Numbered from the stretch's first letter, positions 1 through 6,533 are shown. The stretch is DNA of 7,153 bases from Bog-159 sp049511415 (GCA_049511415.1 JBEKYC010000130.1:1-7153), one strand, 5' to 3'. Numbers and translations: made by a program. Notes: a model not told the origin generated them from the sequence alone.

Positions 1-1
1 T

Positions 2-247
2 CGCACGGATGCGCTTCGCCTCCTCGCCGAACTCCAGCAGCGCAGAAAAGCTGGTTACGTTCCCGCAGGCGCTTTTGTGAACGCCTACTTGGGACTCGGC
101 GATAAAGAGCAGGCTTTCGTTTGGTTGGAGCAGGCGTTTCACGAGCAGTCGAACATTCTGCAATTCCTGAAAGTGCATCCGTTCTTCGACCCGCTCCGCG
201 CCGACCCCCGATTTACGAACCTGGTTCGCCGCGCCGGGCTTGGGTAG
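2..247 (+). CDS. C-terminal end of a TPR-repeat protein (5' end outside window)
   Basis: The frame is open from the left edge to TAG at 245-247, giving the last 81 residues of a larger protein. It contains a good tetratricopeptide unit (GAFVNAYLGLGDKEQAFVWL, followed by EQAF), then the ending HPFFDPLRADPRF plus NLVRRAGLG. From general knowledge, this ending (an H-P-x-F-D-P-L-R-x-D-P-R-F type motif after the last TPR) is common in large acidobacterial signalling proteins, such as winged-helix DNA-binding plus TPR proteins or Ser/Thr kinases with a TPR tail. TPRs mediate protein-protein contacts. The N-terminal effector domain lies outside the window, so the class cannot be decided here. No terminator-like hairpin with a T-run is seen just downstream. 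Confidence 0.85.
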   Translation, partial: RTDALRLLAELQQRRKAGYVPAGAFVNAYLGLGDKEQAFVWLEQAFHEQSNILQFLKVHPFFDPLRADPRFTNLVRRAGLG

Positions 248-807
248 AGTTTCGATCGCGAGCTACCAGGTTTTGCTGCGGGAGCGGAGCAAGCGCGCGC
301 TAGGACGGCGCCATGCCGAACCGTCGCCGGGCGTGGAGCGCCTATCTTGTTCGGTGCATTGCGGTCCCTGGCCACCAACCCTTTTTCTCCTTATCAGTTG
401 CAGCCTCTTCCTCCTCTAGTCGTTTCACCATGGCGGGCTGATTTCGCCCCGTCTGGGCCTAGAGCTAAGTTATTGGATAACAATAAGATGCGCCCTTCGG
501 TAGAGCGCACCCCCCTTTGGTTTGTGACATCGCTGCCGACACAGTGGACAGAAGGAAGCCCAATCGGCCCAATGGAATCATGCGGGCCTCGTGGGGCAAG
601 GACGAACTGGAAAGCGCTCAATCGGCGGCACTTGAAGTTCAACGACTGGGAGCGCGCCGCTATCCTGCACAAACTGCAGATGCGGAACACAACCTCAGCC
701 AGTGCTGCCAGTACCCGGCCGGAACGAGCGATGGCACAAGGGACCCCTGCGCGGCGCGATTGCATCTGCACTGGAAAGACAGGGACGTTGTCAGGTAATA
801 TCGGCGA
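248..807. other. Gene-free stretch, nothing recognised
   Basis: I see no supportable gene here on either strand. Open frames exist, for example one from 347 running through to 910 on the plus strand, but their products are rich in Arg, Ser and Pro, have no domain-like hydrophobic pattern, and lack a plausible ribosome binding site. A short inverted repeat, TGCGC/GCGCA at 489-493 and 505-509, is the only visible structure. The stretch is probably non-coding or eroded beyond recognition. Confidence 0.5.
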
Positions 808-1011
808 CTATTCCGGCTCGCCAAATGCGAAAGTGCGGCCAGGTACTTGGGAAGTACAACCCAGAGTCATGCGAATCGGAATATCGTCCGCGAAGCGGGT
901 CAGGCCGTAGTCGGCGAGGCTCGCTGGTTTCTTGTGTGGGCCTTCCGGTTTCTGGCCTTGGCCGGACAGGCAAGCAATTCCAAGCACTATGCCGAAAGTG
1001 AAGAGGCGCAT
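808..1011 (-). CDS. Possible small secreted protein, or N-terminal remnant of one
   Basis: ATG at 1009-1011 opens a 67-residue frame ending with TAG at 808-810. The N-terminus is a credible signal peptide: MRLFTFGIVLGIACLSGQ has a basic start, a hydrophobic core and small residues before GQ. The rest is hydrophilic with a natural-looking composition (PASLADYGLTRFADDIPIR), but I recognise no family. The cysteine in GIACLSG makes a weak lipobox possible. It is short for an acidobacterial exported protein, and no continuation is found in other frames after the stop, so it may be the 5' remnant of a longer lost gene. The sequence just upstream of the ATG (on the minus strand) has no clear Shine-Dalgarno. 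Chance is not excluded. Confidence 0.4.
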   Translation of the reverse strand: MRLFTFGIVLGIACLSGQGQKPEGPHKKPASLADYGLTRFADDIPIRMTLGCTSQVPGRTFAFGEPE

Positions 1012-1467
1012 CGATGGATCAGATTAGCACGAGCGGAGACCGCGGTTTTGGCCTAGCCAGAAGCCCATTCCAGTCATCCGGCCTTAGCTCCTGTAAACTT
1101 CGCCATCGCGCGAAGCGGCTCTTTGGCCCGCATTTAGACGAATCCGCGGAGGCTGCGGATTTCCGCGTTGCCGCGCCAGCGCGACATGGCGAGGACCGGC
1201 CTCACTAAAGTCGGAGAGATGTTTTTCGCAGTTCGGCTATTTTCATCAACTCCTCCATGTCCGCTGACTCGTCCATTCCGATATAGCACTCCGGCGCCGG
1301 TGCCGCCGAAACCCGCAACGTGTCCGCAGCCATCTTCTTGCCAACGACGAGGATAAATACGATTCCAGGAATCGCAAATTGGTGAGCGTGAGCTCCGTCA
1401 GAGTTTGCTCCGCGCGGCCAATACCAAAACCCGAGCAGTTCATCTAACTCAATCACACGGCAGAGCA
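1012..1467. other. Stretch without a confident gene; two small inverted repeats
   Basis: No gene is convincing here. Two compact inverted repeats are visible: CTTCGC/GCGAAG at 1098-1103 and 1110-1115 (6-nt loop), and AATCCGC/GCGGATT at 1141-1147 and 1155-1161 (7-nt loop). Neither is followed by a T-run, so they are not classical terminators. A minus-strand frame ending at 1205 carries an acidic, helix-like tail (MDESADMEELMKIAELRK) that looks more protein-like than its surroundings, but its upstream half overlaps the DinB remnant and I cannot assign it. It could be a fragment of a decayed gene. Confidence 0.4.
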
Positions 1468-1850
1468 ATGAAGTCGGCGGACGCGATGCCAGAGTCCAAG
1501 TACAGCTACCGGCCGACGAAGGACGTTCGCTCGTTTGCCGAGATCCTGAACCATGTGGCGAATATATCGTACATAATTGTGTTCAACCGTCAAGGGTGAA
1601 GCGAACCCCTCCCCGGATACTGCGAAGGATTCGAAGACCCAGATCATGGCCTACCTCAAAGGCGCGTTCGATTACTGCGATGGCGTGTACTCCGGGTTAG
1701 CACCTCAATGACCCGGCGGACTTCTGGGGCGCCAAGACGAGCAAGATGTTCGTCTTGACGCAAGTCGCAAATCATGACGCCTTGCATTACGGCAATCTCG
1801 CCACGTATCTGCGCCTCAATGGCGTCGTGCCGTCCGGAGGCTGGTTTTGA
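1468..1850 (+). pseudogene. DinB-family protein, broken by two frameshifts and lacking a normal N-terminus
   Basis: Three consecutive frames together spell a DinB-family (four-helix, YfiT/DinB-type) protein. Frame 1 from ATG 1468 gives MKSADAMPESKYSYRP, then DVRSFAEILNHVANISYI, and reaches TGA at 1597. Frame 2 resumes at about 1589 with VKGEANPSPDTAKDSK, then QIMAYLKGAFDYCDGVYSGL, and reaches TGA at 1709. Frame 3 resumes at 1710 with DPADFWGAKTSKMFVLTQ, then NHDALHYGNLATYLRLNGVV, and ends at TGA 1848. The HVA and H-x-x-x-H-Y-G-N segments match the conserved metal-binding histidine regions of the family (established knowledge). Secreted or cytosolic DinB relatives of about 160-180 residues with a RP-T-x-x-V-R-S-F motif are frequent in acidobacteria. 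The usual 20-40 N-terminal residues, with or without a signal peptide, are not recognisable upstream. Two separate +/-1 shifts make it a probable pseudogene, though sequencing indels are an alternative. Confidence 0.8.
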
Positions 1851-1878
1851 TGGCCTAGTGGCGCCCGCGTCCCACTAA

Positions 1879-1910
1879 CCGATTTCGCATCGGCCGGGTC
1901 GGCTTTTTTT
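1879..1910 (+). terminator. Probable rho-independent terminator after the DinB remnant
   Basis: Twenty-nine bases after the DinB stop, CCGAT/ATCGG (1879-1883 and 1889-1893) can form a hairpin. Alternatively, CCGA (1879-1882) pairs with TCGG (1899-1902) immediately before a run of seven T at 1904-1910. The second fold gives the better terminator geometry, with the stem abutting the T-run. An outer CCCAC/GTGGG pair (1871-1875, 1911-1915) brackets the whole. The position suits the 3' end of the DinB transcript. Confidence 0.55.
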
Positions 1911-2137
1911 GTGGGGTGGCGCGGTCGAGTGCTAAGCCGCTCAACACCCGCATGGTATCCTCCGGGGTTGTGTCGTGCCGATATCGTGTCCTGCCCGACC
2001 GATTAAGTGGCTCTCGTTGAGAACGGGCTCGTCAATCGAAACGCTAGAACGGGAGTATTCAATCCGCCAGCCGGGTTCTGCCCCCGCGCGCATAGAGTTG
2101 CCGGACCTGATACCCTTAACAACGAGAATAAACAGCT

Positions 2138-3385
2138 GTGGATTATCGGACTTCGCTTCTTATCCTGGGCTTCGCGCTTACCCCGTTTGCAAACGCCCAA
2201 AGCACCCCCGCCAGCGTCACCACGATTTTCAACTTCGATACCCTCGAGAAGGGCGCGAACATTCAAAACGGCTTAACCATCGGTCCGGGCGGTGTCCTCT
2301 ACGGAACCGCCGAGCAGGGCGGGTTATCGACGTCTCCCTGTCCGGTTGCTACCGATGGTTGTGGTCTCGCTTTCCAACTGACTCCGCCATCGTCCCCAGG
2401 TGGCCATTGGACCGAAACCGTCTTGCACCGTTTCGGAAGCAAGCAGGACGATGGCTACTACCCTTCCGATACTTTGACCATGGGACCCAACGGCGTCCTC
2501 TACGGCACGACCGCTTATGGCGGTGTCGCCGGTAGCGTTGGAACGGTCTTCCAATTAACGCCTCCAGCTTCTCCCGGCGATTCCTGGAAGGAATCCGTAA
2601 TCCACAGCTTCAACGGCCCGAACGATGGCAGATATCCAGCGGCAGGCTTAGCCCTCGATCACAATGGCGTCCTCTACGGCGCTACCACGGGGGGCGGAAC
2701 GTCAAGCTTCGGGACCGTCTTTTCGTTGAAACCGCCCTCCACTCCCGGCGACCCTTGGGACGAGCGTGTTCTCCACAGCTTCGCAGGCGCACCCGCCGAC
2801 GGTGACGGCCCCTATTCGACGCTGGTGATCGGTCCCAGCGGGACTTTGTTTGGGACGACCCTAATCGGCGGATCTTTGAATAACGGAGCCGTCTTCCAGG
2901 TAACACCGCCACCCAGTGCAGGCAGCCCATGGACCGAGACAGTGTTATACAGCTTCGTACCGTACGGCGGCGATGGATTCTCGCCCACCGCTGGCGTGAC
3001 CCTAGGCGCCGACGGCGTAATCTACGGACCGACCCAGGGTGGCGGATCCTCGGACTTCGGCGCCATATATCAATTAACGCCTCCCGCTAGTCCGGGAGCC
3101 TTCTGGACGGAAAACGTAGTCTACAGCTTCACCGGCGTTGACGGCGACGCGGGACCCTGTTCGAGCTTGGTGGTGGGAACCGGTGGCGTCCTCTACGGCA
3201 CGACCATCGGCGGCACGGCGTTCGCGTTGCAGCCGCCGACAAGCCCAGGCGAACAATGGACCGAGCTATTCGCGCTGGCCTTGGATGGGGAAGGCAATGG
3301 CGGCTTGGTTCTCGACGCCTATGGAATTCTCTACGGCACGGCAACATTCAACCTGGATGGAAAGGCCTTCGAGCTGATTCCCTGA
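2138..3385 (+). CDS. Secreted seven-repeat GloVer protein, predicted beta-propeller
   Basis: A 415-residue intact protein. GTG at 2138 is essentially forced as the start: an in-frame TAA lies at 2129-2131 and the next ATG codon is far inside. The first 20 residues form a signal peptide (LLILGFALTPFANA, cleavage likely before QST). The rest is seven copies of a unit of about 58 residues, each with a G-x-L-Y-G-T-T core (cores near residues 54, 121, 179, 237, 295, 352 and 398), then G-T-V-F-Q-L-T-P-P and W-x-E-x-V-L-Y-S-F. This is the GloVer (Gloeobacter/Verrucomicrobia) repeat, modelled as TIGR03803 and usual in 'choice-of-anchor' secreted proteins. The last unit lacks the W-x-E-x-V-L-Y-S-F strand, while the mature N-terminus carries a matching VTTIFNFD, so the ring may close velcro-fashion as a seven-bladed propeller (inference). 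Repeat 1 has an insertion holding Cys68 and Cys75. No C-terminal anchor or sorting domain is present. Ligand and function are unknown. The gene stands alone, with only a weak GAGA-type ribosome binding site. Confidence 0.9.
   Translation: MDYRTSLLILGFALTPFANAQSTPASVTTIFNFDTLEKGANIQNGLTIGPGGVLYGTAEQGGLSTSPCPVATDGCGLAFQLTPPSSPGGHWTETVLHRFGSKQDDGYYPSDTLTMGPNGVLYGTTAYGGVAGSVGTVFQLTPPASPGDSWKESVIHSFNGPNDGRYPAAGLALDHNGVLYGATTGGGTSSFGTVFSLKPPSTPGDPWDERVLHSFAGAPADGDGPYSTLVIGPSGTLFGTTLIGGSLNNGAVFQVTPPPSAGSPWTETVLYSFVPYGGDGFSPTAGVTLGADGVIYGPTQGGGSSDFGAIYQLTPPASPGAFWTENVVYSFTGVDGDAGPCSSLVVGTGGVLYGTTIGGTAFALQPPTSPGEQWTELFALALDGEGNGGLVLDAYGILYGTATFNLDGKAFELIP
2290..3370 (+). repeat. Sevenfold in-gene tandem repeat (about 174-bp units)
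   Basis: The GloVer units are still visible in DNA. The phrase GGCGTCCTCTACGGC occurs at 2492, 2666 and 3185, and the copies at 2492-2512 and 3185-3205 are identical over 21 bases. Divergent versions are seen near 2291, 2840, 3017 and 3324. Core-to-core spacing is 57-58 codons across units 2 to 6, 67 between units 1 and 2, and 46 between units 6 and 7. This indicates descent by internal duplication, with the end units altered. Confidence 0.8.
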
Positions 3386-3441
3386 AAAGGTCCGCGAGAA
3401 GCCTTGCGATATGCATCCTGGCAGTAAGGCAAACTGGTGGC

Positions 3442-3481
3442 GGGGACGCTTATAGAGGCGTCCTCGATATCCCTCGATATC
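3442..3481. repeat. Hairpin followed by a perfect 10-bp tandem duplication, between convergent genes
   Basis: GGGGACGC (3442-3449) pairs with GCGTCCTC (3458-3465) over eight base pairs including one G-T, with an 8-nt loop. The 3' arm runs into two adjacent identical copies of CCTCGATATC (3462-3471 and 3472-3481). The hairpin lies 57 bases after the GloVer stop and could act as a transcript end on the plus strand, but no T-run follows. The rest of the 290-base gap between the two convergent genes shows no gene. Confidence 0.55.
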
Positions 3482-3647
3482 GGCAGGAGTGTGTCCGGGC
3501 CGGTGAGCGCGCGGATTCAGGCCTGCATTCTCTTTATGTGCCGACATGGACGAGGACCTCGTCGTTGAGCCCGGTGCCCTATCAGCTCGGTGTTACGCTC
3601 TGGATGTAATTTCTTTCGGGCATGGTTCGGCTTCCAGTTCCCAGCCG

Positions 3648-3668
3648 AAAAAGCGAGCCAGATCGCTT
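3648..3668 (-). terminator. Probable terminator of the YciI-propeller gene
   Basis: Read on the minus strand, the gene stop is followed within eight bases by AAGCGA, a 6-nt loop (TCTGGC) and TCGCTT, ending in five T. In plus coordinates the arms are 3663-3668 and 3651-3656, and the A-run is 3648-3652. A second inverted repeat, TTCGGCT/AGCCGAA at 3626-3632 and 3643-3649, follows immediately and partly overlaps the T-run. The position and layout fit a rho-independent terminator, although the stem is short. Confidence 0.55.
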
Positions 3669-3675
3669 CGCCCTT

Positions 3676-5205
3676 TTATGGGGTTAGCAATGACTGCATG
3701 AGGAAAGTGAAGAAGCCATTGTTTTGGGGCGCCCGGAACGCCTGCCTGTGGGCCATGATCATGCCCGTCGCAGAGACAGGTGAGTACGTACAAGACCCGG
3801 GTCCGGTGGGTTCAGAATCCGGACTGGTGATGAGCGCATCCACCTGGATCTGGCCCTGCGGGTCGTATACAAATTTTGGCGGATCGAGACTGGCCATCTC
3901 CGCCGCCACGCATCCGAGGCTTACTTTCCGGCCGTTTTCATTGTAGGCAGCAGTCATGACTGCCAACAGCGTTCCCGGCGTCTTGCTGGGCATTATATCC
4001 ATCTGAGTAAGATAGGTGGCGCCGCTCCCCAGATAACGGCTAACGCTCCTGGCATCGCTTAGATTGGCGAATTTCGTGGGCCCTTGTCGGACATAGGTCC
4101 ATTTCCAATCTGGCGCGTGTTCATGGGGACTGCCGGTTCTAAAAACAGCATAAAACGCGGCCGGGCTGGCGGCGGGCTGGCAACTGAGGAACAGGTATAG
4201 ATTGTTGTTCGACAGCACCAGAGCCGGTTCGTAAAACTGCACGCAACCGCTTACTTCGGGGTCGACCGAGCTAAGGTCAAGCGCCACTGGAAAACGCTGC
4301 CCTTCGGTGTTTATGCTTTGCCCCAGGTACTGGGGTGCCGCGGAGGCCAGTCCCATCGGACCTGTCGTCGCGTCTCCCGGCGCCATCGCGATCTGCCATC
4401 GCTTCGAGTAGCGTTCCATGCGCATTCCCCTGCCACTGTTCGGCGGAACATTGTAAACCGCATGAATTCCATACCAGTAGGTCACTCCTTTCACGACCTG
4501 CGGCAAGAGGTTCATCACTTCGTGAGCCGTGTAATCGCTGTCACCGGTAACCGGATTCCTAACCTGTTGCGCTACATACAGCGCGCCTTTGTAAGTCCAT
4601 GTCTTGCCTTTGTCCGTGCTGTAGGAAACGTGCGTATCTATGACCTGTGCTGGTCTTCCACGTCCAGGATCCCGAATCGTGTGGGGCCAGGAGTAAGCCA
4701 TCCAGAGCGTGCCCGTCTGGGGATCTTGCCGGATGGTGGGATCGGCGTATCCGCCAAATGCGCCTGCCGTGCTATAGGGATCGGTTTCGCGAAGGTTGAT
4801 TTCGGTACAAGCGCCGGACGCGAGCGTGCAGCTGGTTTGGATCGGCGTGCCGGTTTTTCCAGCCTCGCACCCGTTCGACACCTCATGGCTGGCGATCTTC
4901 AGCACGCCCTCGCGCTCGTACGGGTCGGCGTTCAGAATAGCTTCCGCCTGCTTCCAGTCGGTGCCCGCAAGTCTCATGACAGTGTCCGGTTGGGCGCCCG
5001 CCATGGGGCCAGCGGAAAGAACGGTGCCGGACTTCAACTGCTGTTGAATGTATGCGATGTGTCTCGGCCCGACCTGGGAAGCGTCTTCCCAATGCGGGCC
5101 GCGGTCAAAGCGCACCAGGGTAGTCTGCGCGCAAGGCACGTCGGGAGGCGTCGATTGGTGCTGGGCAAAGAGCAACCCGCAAATTAGAAATAGCAACACA
5201 CGCAT
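3676..5205 (-). CDS. Secreted fusion of a YciI-like domain with a BNR/Asp-box sialidase-like propeller
   Basis: A 509-residue protein from ATG at 5203-5205 to TAA at 3676-3678. This start is chosen because it opens directly into a signal peptide (MRVLLFLICGLLFA, then QHQ), and GAGAG lies about 9 bases before it. The frame extends to 5322, but the extra 39 residues are basic and not signal-like. Residues about 25-107 resemble the YciI/YCII domain (ferredoxin-like alpha-beta): VGPRHIAYIQQQLKSGTVLS, AGPM, later DPYEREGV, with His49 and Asp94 at the family's conserved positions. Residues about 145-500 look like a sialidase/GH43-type beta-propeller: YADPTIRQDPQTGTLWMAYS, a perfect Asp-box S-T-D-K-G-K-T-W at 196-203, and FYEPALVLSNNNLYLFLSC at 324-342. 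The F-R-I-P motif of true sialidases is not seen, so enzymatic activity is uncertain. Eight cysteines in the mature chain suggest disulfides. It converges on the GloVer gene. Substrate unknown. Confidence 0.85.
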   Translation of the reverse strand: MRVLLFLICGLLFAQHQSTPPDVPCAQTTLVRFDRGPHWEDASQVGPRHIAYIQQQLKSGTVLSAGPMAGAQPDTVMRLAGTDWKQAEAILNADPYEREGVLKIASHEVSNGCEAGKTGTPIQTSCTLASGACTEINLRETDPYSTAGAFGGYADPTIRQDPQTGTLWMAYSWPHTIRDPGRGRPAQVIDTHVSYSTDKGKTWTYKGALYVAQQVRNPVTGDSDYTAHEVMNLLPQVVKGVTYWYGIHAVYNVPPNSGRGMRMERYSKRWQIAMAPGDATTGPMGLASAAPQYLGQSINTEGQRFPVALDLSSVDPEVSGCVQFYEPALVLSNNNLYLFLSCQPAASPAAFYAVFRTGSPHEHAPDWKWTYVRQGPTKFANLSDARSVSRYLGSGATYLTQMDIMPSKTPGTLLAVMTAAYNENGRKVSLGCVAAEMASLDPPKFVYDPQGQIQVDALITSPDSEPTGPGSCTYSPVSATGMIMAHRQAFRAPQNNGFFTFLMQSLLTP

Positions 5206-5328
5206 CGCTCGGGCTCTCGCGGACCGCCGGCGGTACTGATGACCTTGTCCATATGCAGCCGCGCAAGACCCGACCAGAGGAAAAAGCGTACCTTCAAATC
5301 GCATTACTGGAATCCTCCCCATCCCGGA

Positions 5329-5433
5329 TCATTCCTCCCGCAACGCAGCCAACGGGTCAATCCGCACAGCCTGCCGCGCCGGCAAGTAAGCCGCCATCGC
5401 CCCCACCGCCAGCATCGAGAATAGGACTGCTCC
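5329..5433 (-). pseudogene. C-terminal remnant of a MacB/ADOP-type ABC transporter permease
   Basis: On the minus strand, codons from 5433 down to TGA 5329-5331 read GAVLFSMLAVGAMAAYLPAR followed by QAVRIDPLAALREE. This is the classic end of FtsX/MacB-like permeases: the last transmembrane helix, then P-A-R-x-A-x-R-x-D-P-L-x-A-L-R-x-E. The ADOP permeases of acidobacteria (a large paralogous family of about 800 residues) end this way. Upstream the frame continues only a few unrelated codons to an in-frame TAA (5452-5454), and no other permease segment is recognised in any frame up to 6100, so only the final 34 codons survive. The truncated gene precedes the YciI-propeller gene by 123 bases on the same strand. 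It is a relic, not a functional transporter. Confidence 0.8.
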
Positions 5434-6111
5434 CTGACGGAGATGTTTCCGTTAGTCGGTCCCTAAAGCGTAGCACTACTGGGTAACGTGGCATAGGCGG
5501 CGACAGCCTGGCAACAGCCTGCGTTACGACATCGAGCGATCACTTTATCGTATTAGATCCGAGGCACTCAAGCGCCTTCGACGCCAGGTCGGTTGGCCAA
5601 CCGAAGGAAGGTACCCACGCCACTCGCATCGCCGCTCGTTCGCTCAATCGACGGCGTTGTGAGTTGATATCGGCGACTCACCATTTATAGGCGCGCATTC
5701 CTCATCTCGATTGGAATGCCGGCGATCCGCTCGTCGAAATTCATCCCGACATATTTTCGTGGCCAGTGCCGCCAACGCTCCCCATGCGTGAGTTACGCCC
5801 CAAGGCTGGAGCTATTGGAACGGATCTTGACAGCGGGCCCCAGGAGCATTCACAGTAGGACGTGAATGCGGCTTGCGCCGACCAACTCGGAGCGGGGAAC
5901 CAGTTCCCGCGACGACCTGGAGAGGTCGCCTGACCCCACTGGCGTCCAGCCTGCCGCGTTACAGGATCATCCGCCTCGATGTCGATGTGCCAGGGTGGAC
6001 TGCTCGCTTTGTTGAGATGGCGATCCCGCTCTGCGTCCCGGTGGAATTTCCCGGATCTCGGCCCCGAGTCTGCAACCGCCTCGCGCATCCTCACCGTCCA
6101 CCCCCGCGACG
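5434..6111. other. Gene-free stretch upstream of the permease relic
   Basis: The permease homology stops abruptly near 5434 and I find no recognisable gene up to about 6111. A minus-strand frame (5741-6094) and a plus-strand frame (5873-6190) exist, but their products are low-information Arg/Pro/Ser sequences. A very short minus-strand peptide, MNFDERIAGIPIEMRNARL (5685-5744), looks protein-like but is too short to call. The stretch also holds the palindrome at 5575-5607 and a GTAACG/CGTTAC pair (5483-5488, 5522-5527) around a duplicated ACAGCCTG. Confidence 0.45.
5575..5607. repeat. 16-bp perfect palindrome with outer complementary arm
   Basis: TCGGTTGGCCAACCGA at 5589-5604 is its own reverse complement over 16 bases. 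In addition, CCTTCG (5575-5580) is the reverse complement of CGAAGG (5602-5607). The arrangement would be a 22-bp perfect palindrome but for about 9-10 extra bases inserted in the left arm. It could be a dimeric regulator operator or a recombination site, or a leftover of a longer inverted repeat. No adjacent intact gene explains it. Confidence 0.6.
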
Positions 6112-6453
6112 CTACGCACAGACATCATTCGCCTTACCGAGCAGCTTCAGCGCGATCATTCCACGCTTTTCATCAGCGACCCCAAGTTGAAAGAGCGCGC
6201 CGCCCGCTGGTTTCGGTCTCAACTTCCGCCATCGGGCCGACGTGGCGGACGTGGCCATGAAGACGTGACCGCCGCCATCGAGTTGCGCGAGCGGTTTTGG
6301 TGAGGCTTCACTCGCCTGTATCCGGACGAAAAACCCCCGCAGATCGGGAAACGGGTGTGGAAACAAAACGCTGCGCCATCTCCGGCAAATACCTCGCGGA
6401 TCACCCGCATCACGTCTTTGGCAAGTGTTTCTTTCAACAGATACGATGGGTAA
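6112..6453 (+). pseudogene. Small unassigned gene with an internal TGA, cut off by the inverted-repeat element
   Basis: In one frame, codons from about 6112 read LRTDIIRLTEQLQRDHSTLF, ISDPKLKERAARWFRSQLPP, SGRRGGRGHEDVTAAIELRE, RFW, then TGA at 6301-6303. The same frame then continues as GFTRLYPDEKPPQIGKRVWK before losing its character and stopping at TAA 6451-6453. The parts on both sides of the TGA look like one protein: charged amphipathic helices, a Gly/Arg-rich linker, then a YPDEKP loop. I recall similar short uncharacterised proteins in acidobacteria but cannot verify this and assign no function; the basic linker would suit nucleic-acid binding. There is no ATG in frame upstream, so the start is also lost or non-standard. 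The final stop lies inside the left inverted repeat of the neighbouring element, so an insertion probably removed the original end. Confidence 0.55.
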
Positions 6454-6474
6454 AACAGAGACAGAACAGGAGAA
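6450..6474 (+). repeat. Left inverted repeat of the AT-rich element
   Basis: It begins GTAAAACAGAGACAGAACAG and continues GAGAA. The first 14 bases are identical to the reverse complement of the right copy; then comes one mismatch, five identical bases, and a single-base gap before AGAA. Confidence 0.75.
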
Positions 6475-6533
6475 AACTACCAGCTTGTGATAGCTAACGC
6501 ACTTATTTACTGCAATGTGCAGGCACACAATGA

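Noticed and set aside
342..431. A 29-codon minus-strand frame with an acidic, Glu-rich start
   Set aside because: It is too short, has no convincing ribosome binding site and matches nothing I recognise.
498..516. CGGTAGAGCGCACCCC resembles the D-arm and anticodon 5' strand of a tRNA
   Set aside because: No acceptor stem, anticodon 3' strand or GGTTCGA-type T-arm follows at the right distances; chance resemblance is more likely.
347..910. A 187-residue plus-strand open frame
   Set aside because: It starts at TTG without a ribosome binding site, has a composition typical of random GC-rich DNA, and overlaps the better minus-strand candidate at its end.
3256..3609. A plus-strand frame overlapping the GloVer end and the intergenic gap
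   Set aside because: Its first third is an out-of-frame reading of the GloVer gene and the rest is low-information sequence with no start signal.
4318..5187. A 289-residue open frame on the plus strand
   Set aside because: It lies wholly antisense to the YciI-propeller gene, and its product is Arg/Ser/His-rich with no domain pattern. It is a shadow of the GC-rich coding strand.
5206..5322. An upstream ATG extending the YciI-propeller protein by 39 residues
   Set aside because: The extension is basic and not signal-like, whereas the ATG at 5205 begins a proper signal peptide; an exported protein would not bury it behind 39 residues.
5685..5744. A 19-residue minus-strand peptide with natural-looking composition
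   Set aside because: It is too short to support, with an in-frame stop about 45 bases upstream of its ATG; it could be a fragment of a lost gene but cannot be shown.
6112..6528. A 138-residue minus-strand frame
   Set aside because: It is antisense to the small broken gene and crosses the inverted repeat into the AT-rich element, and its composition is not protein-like.
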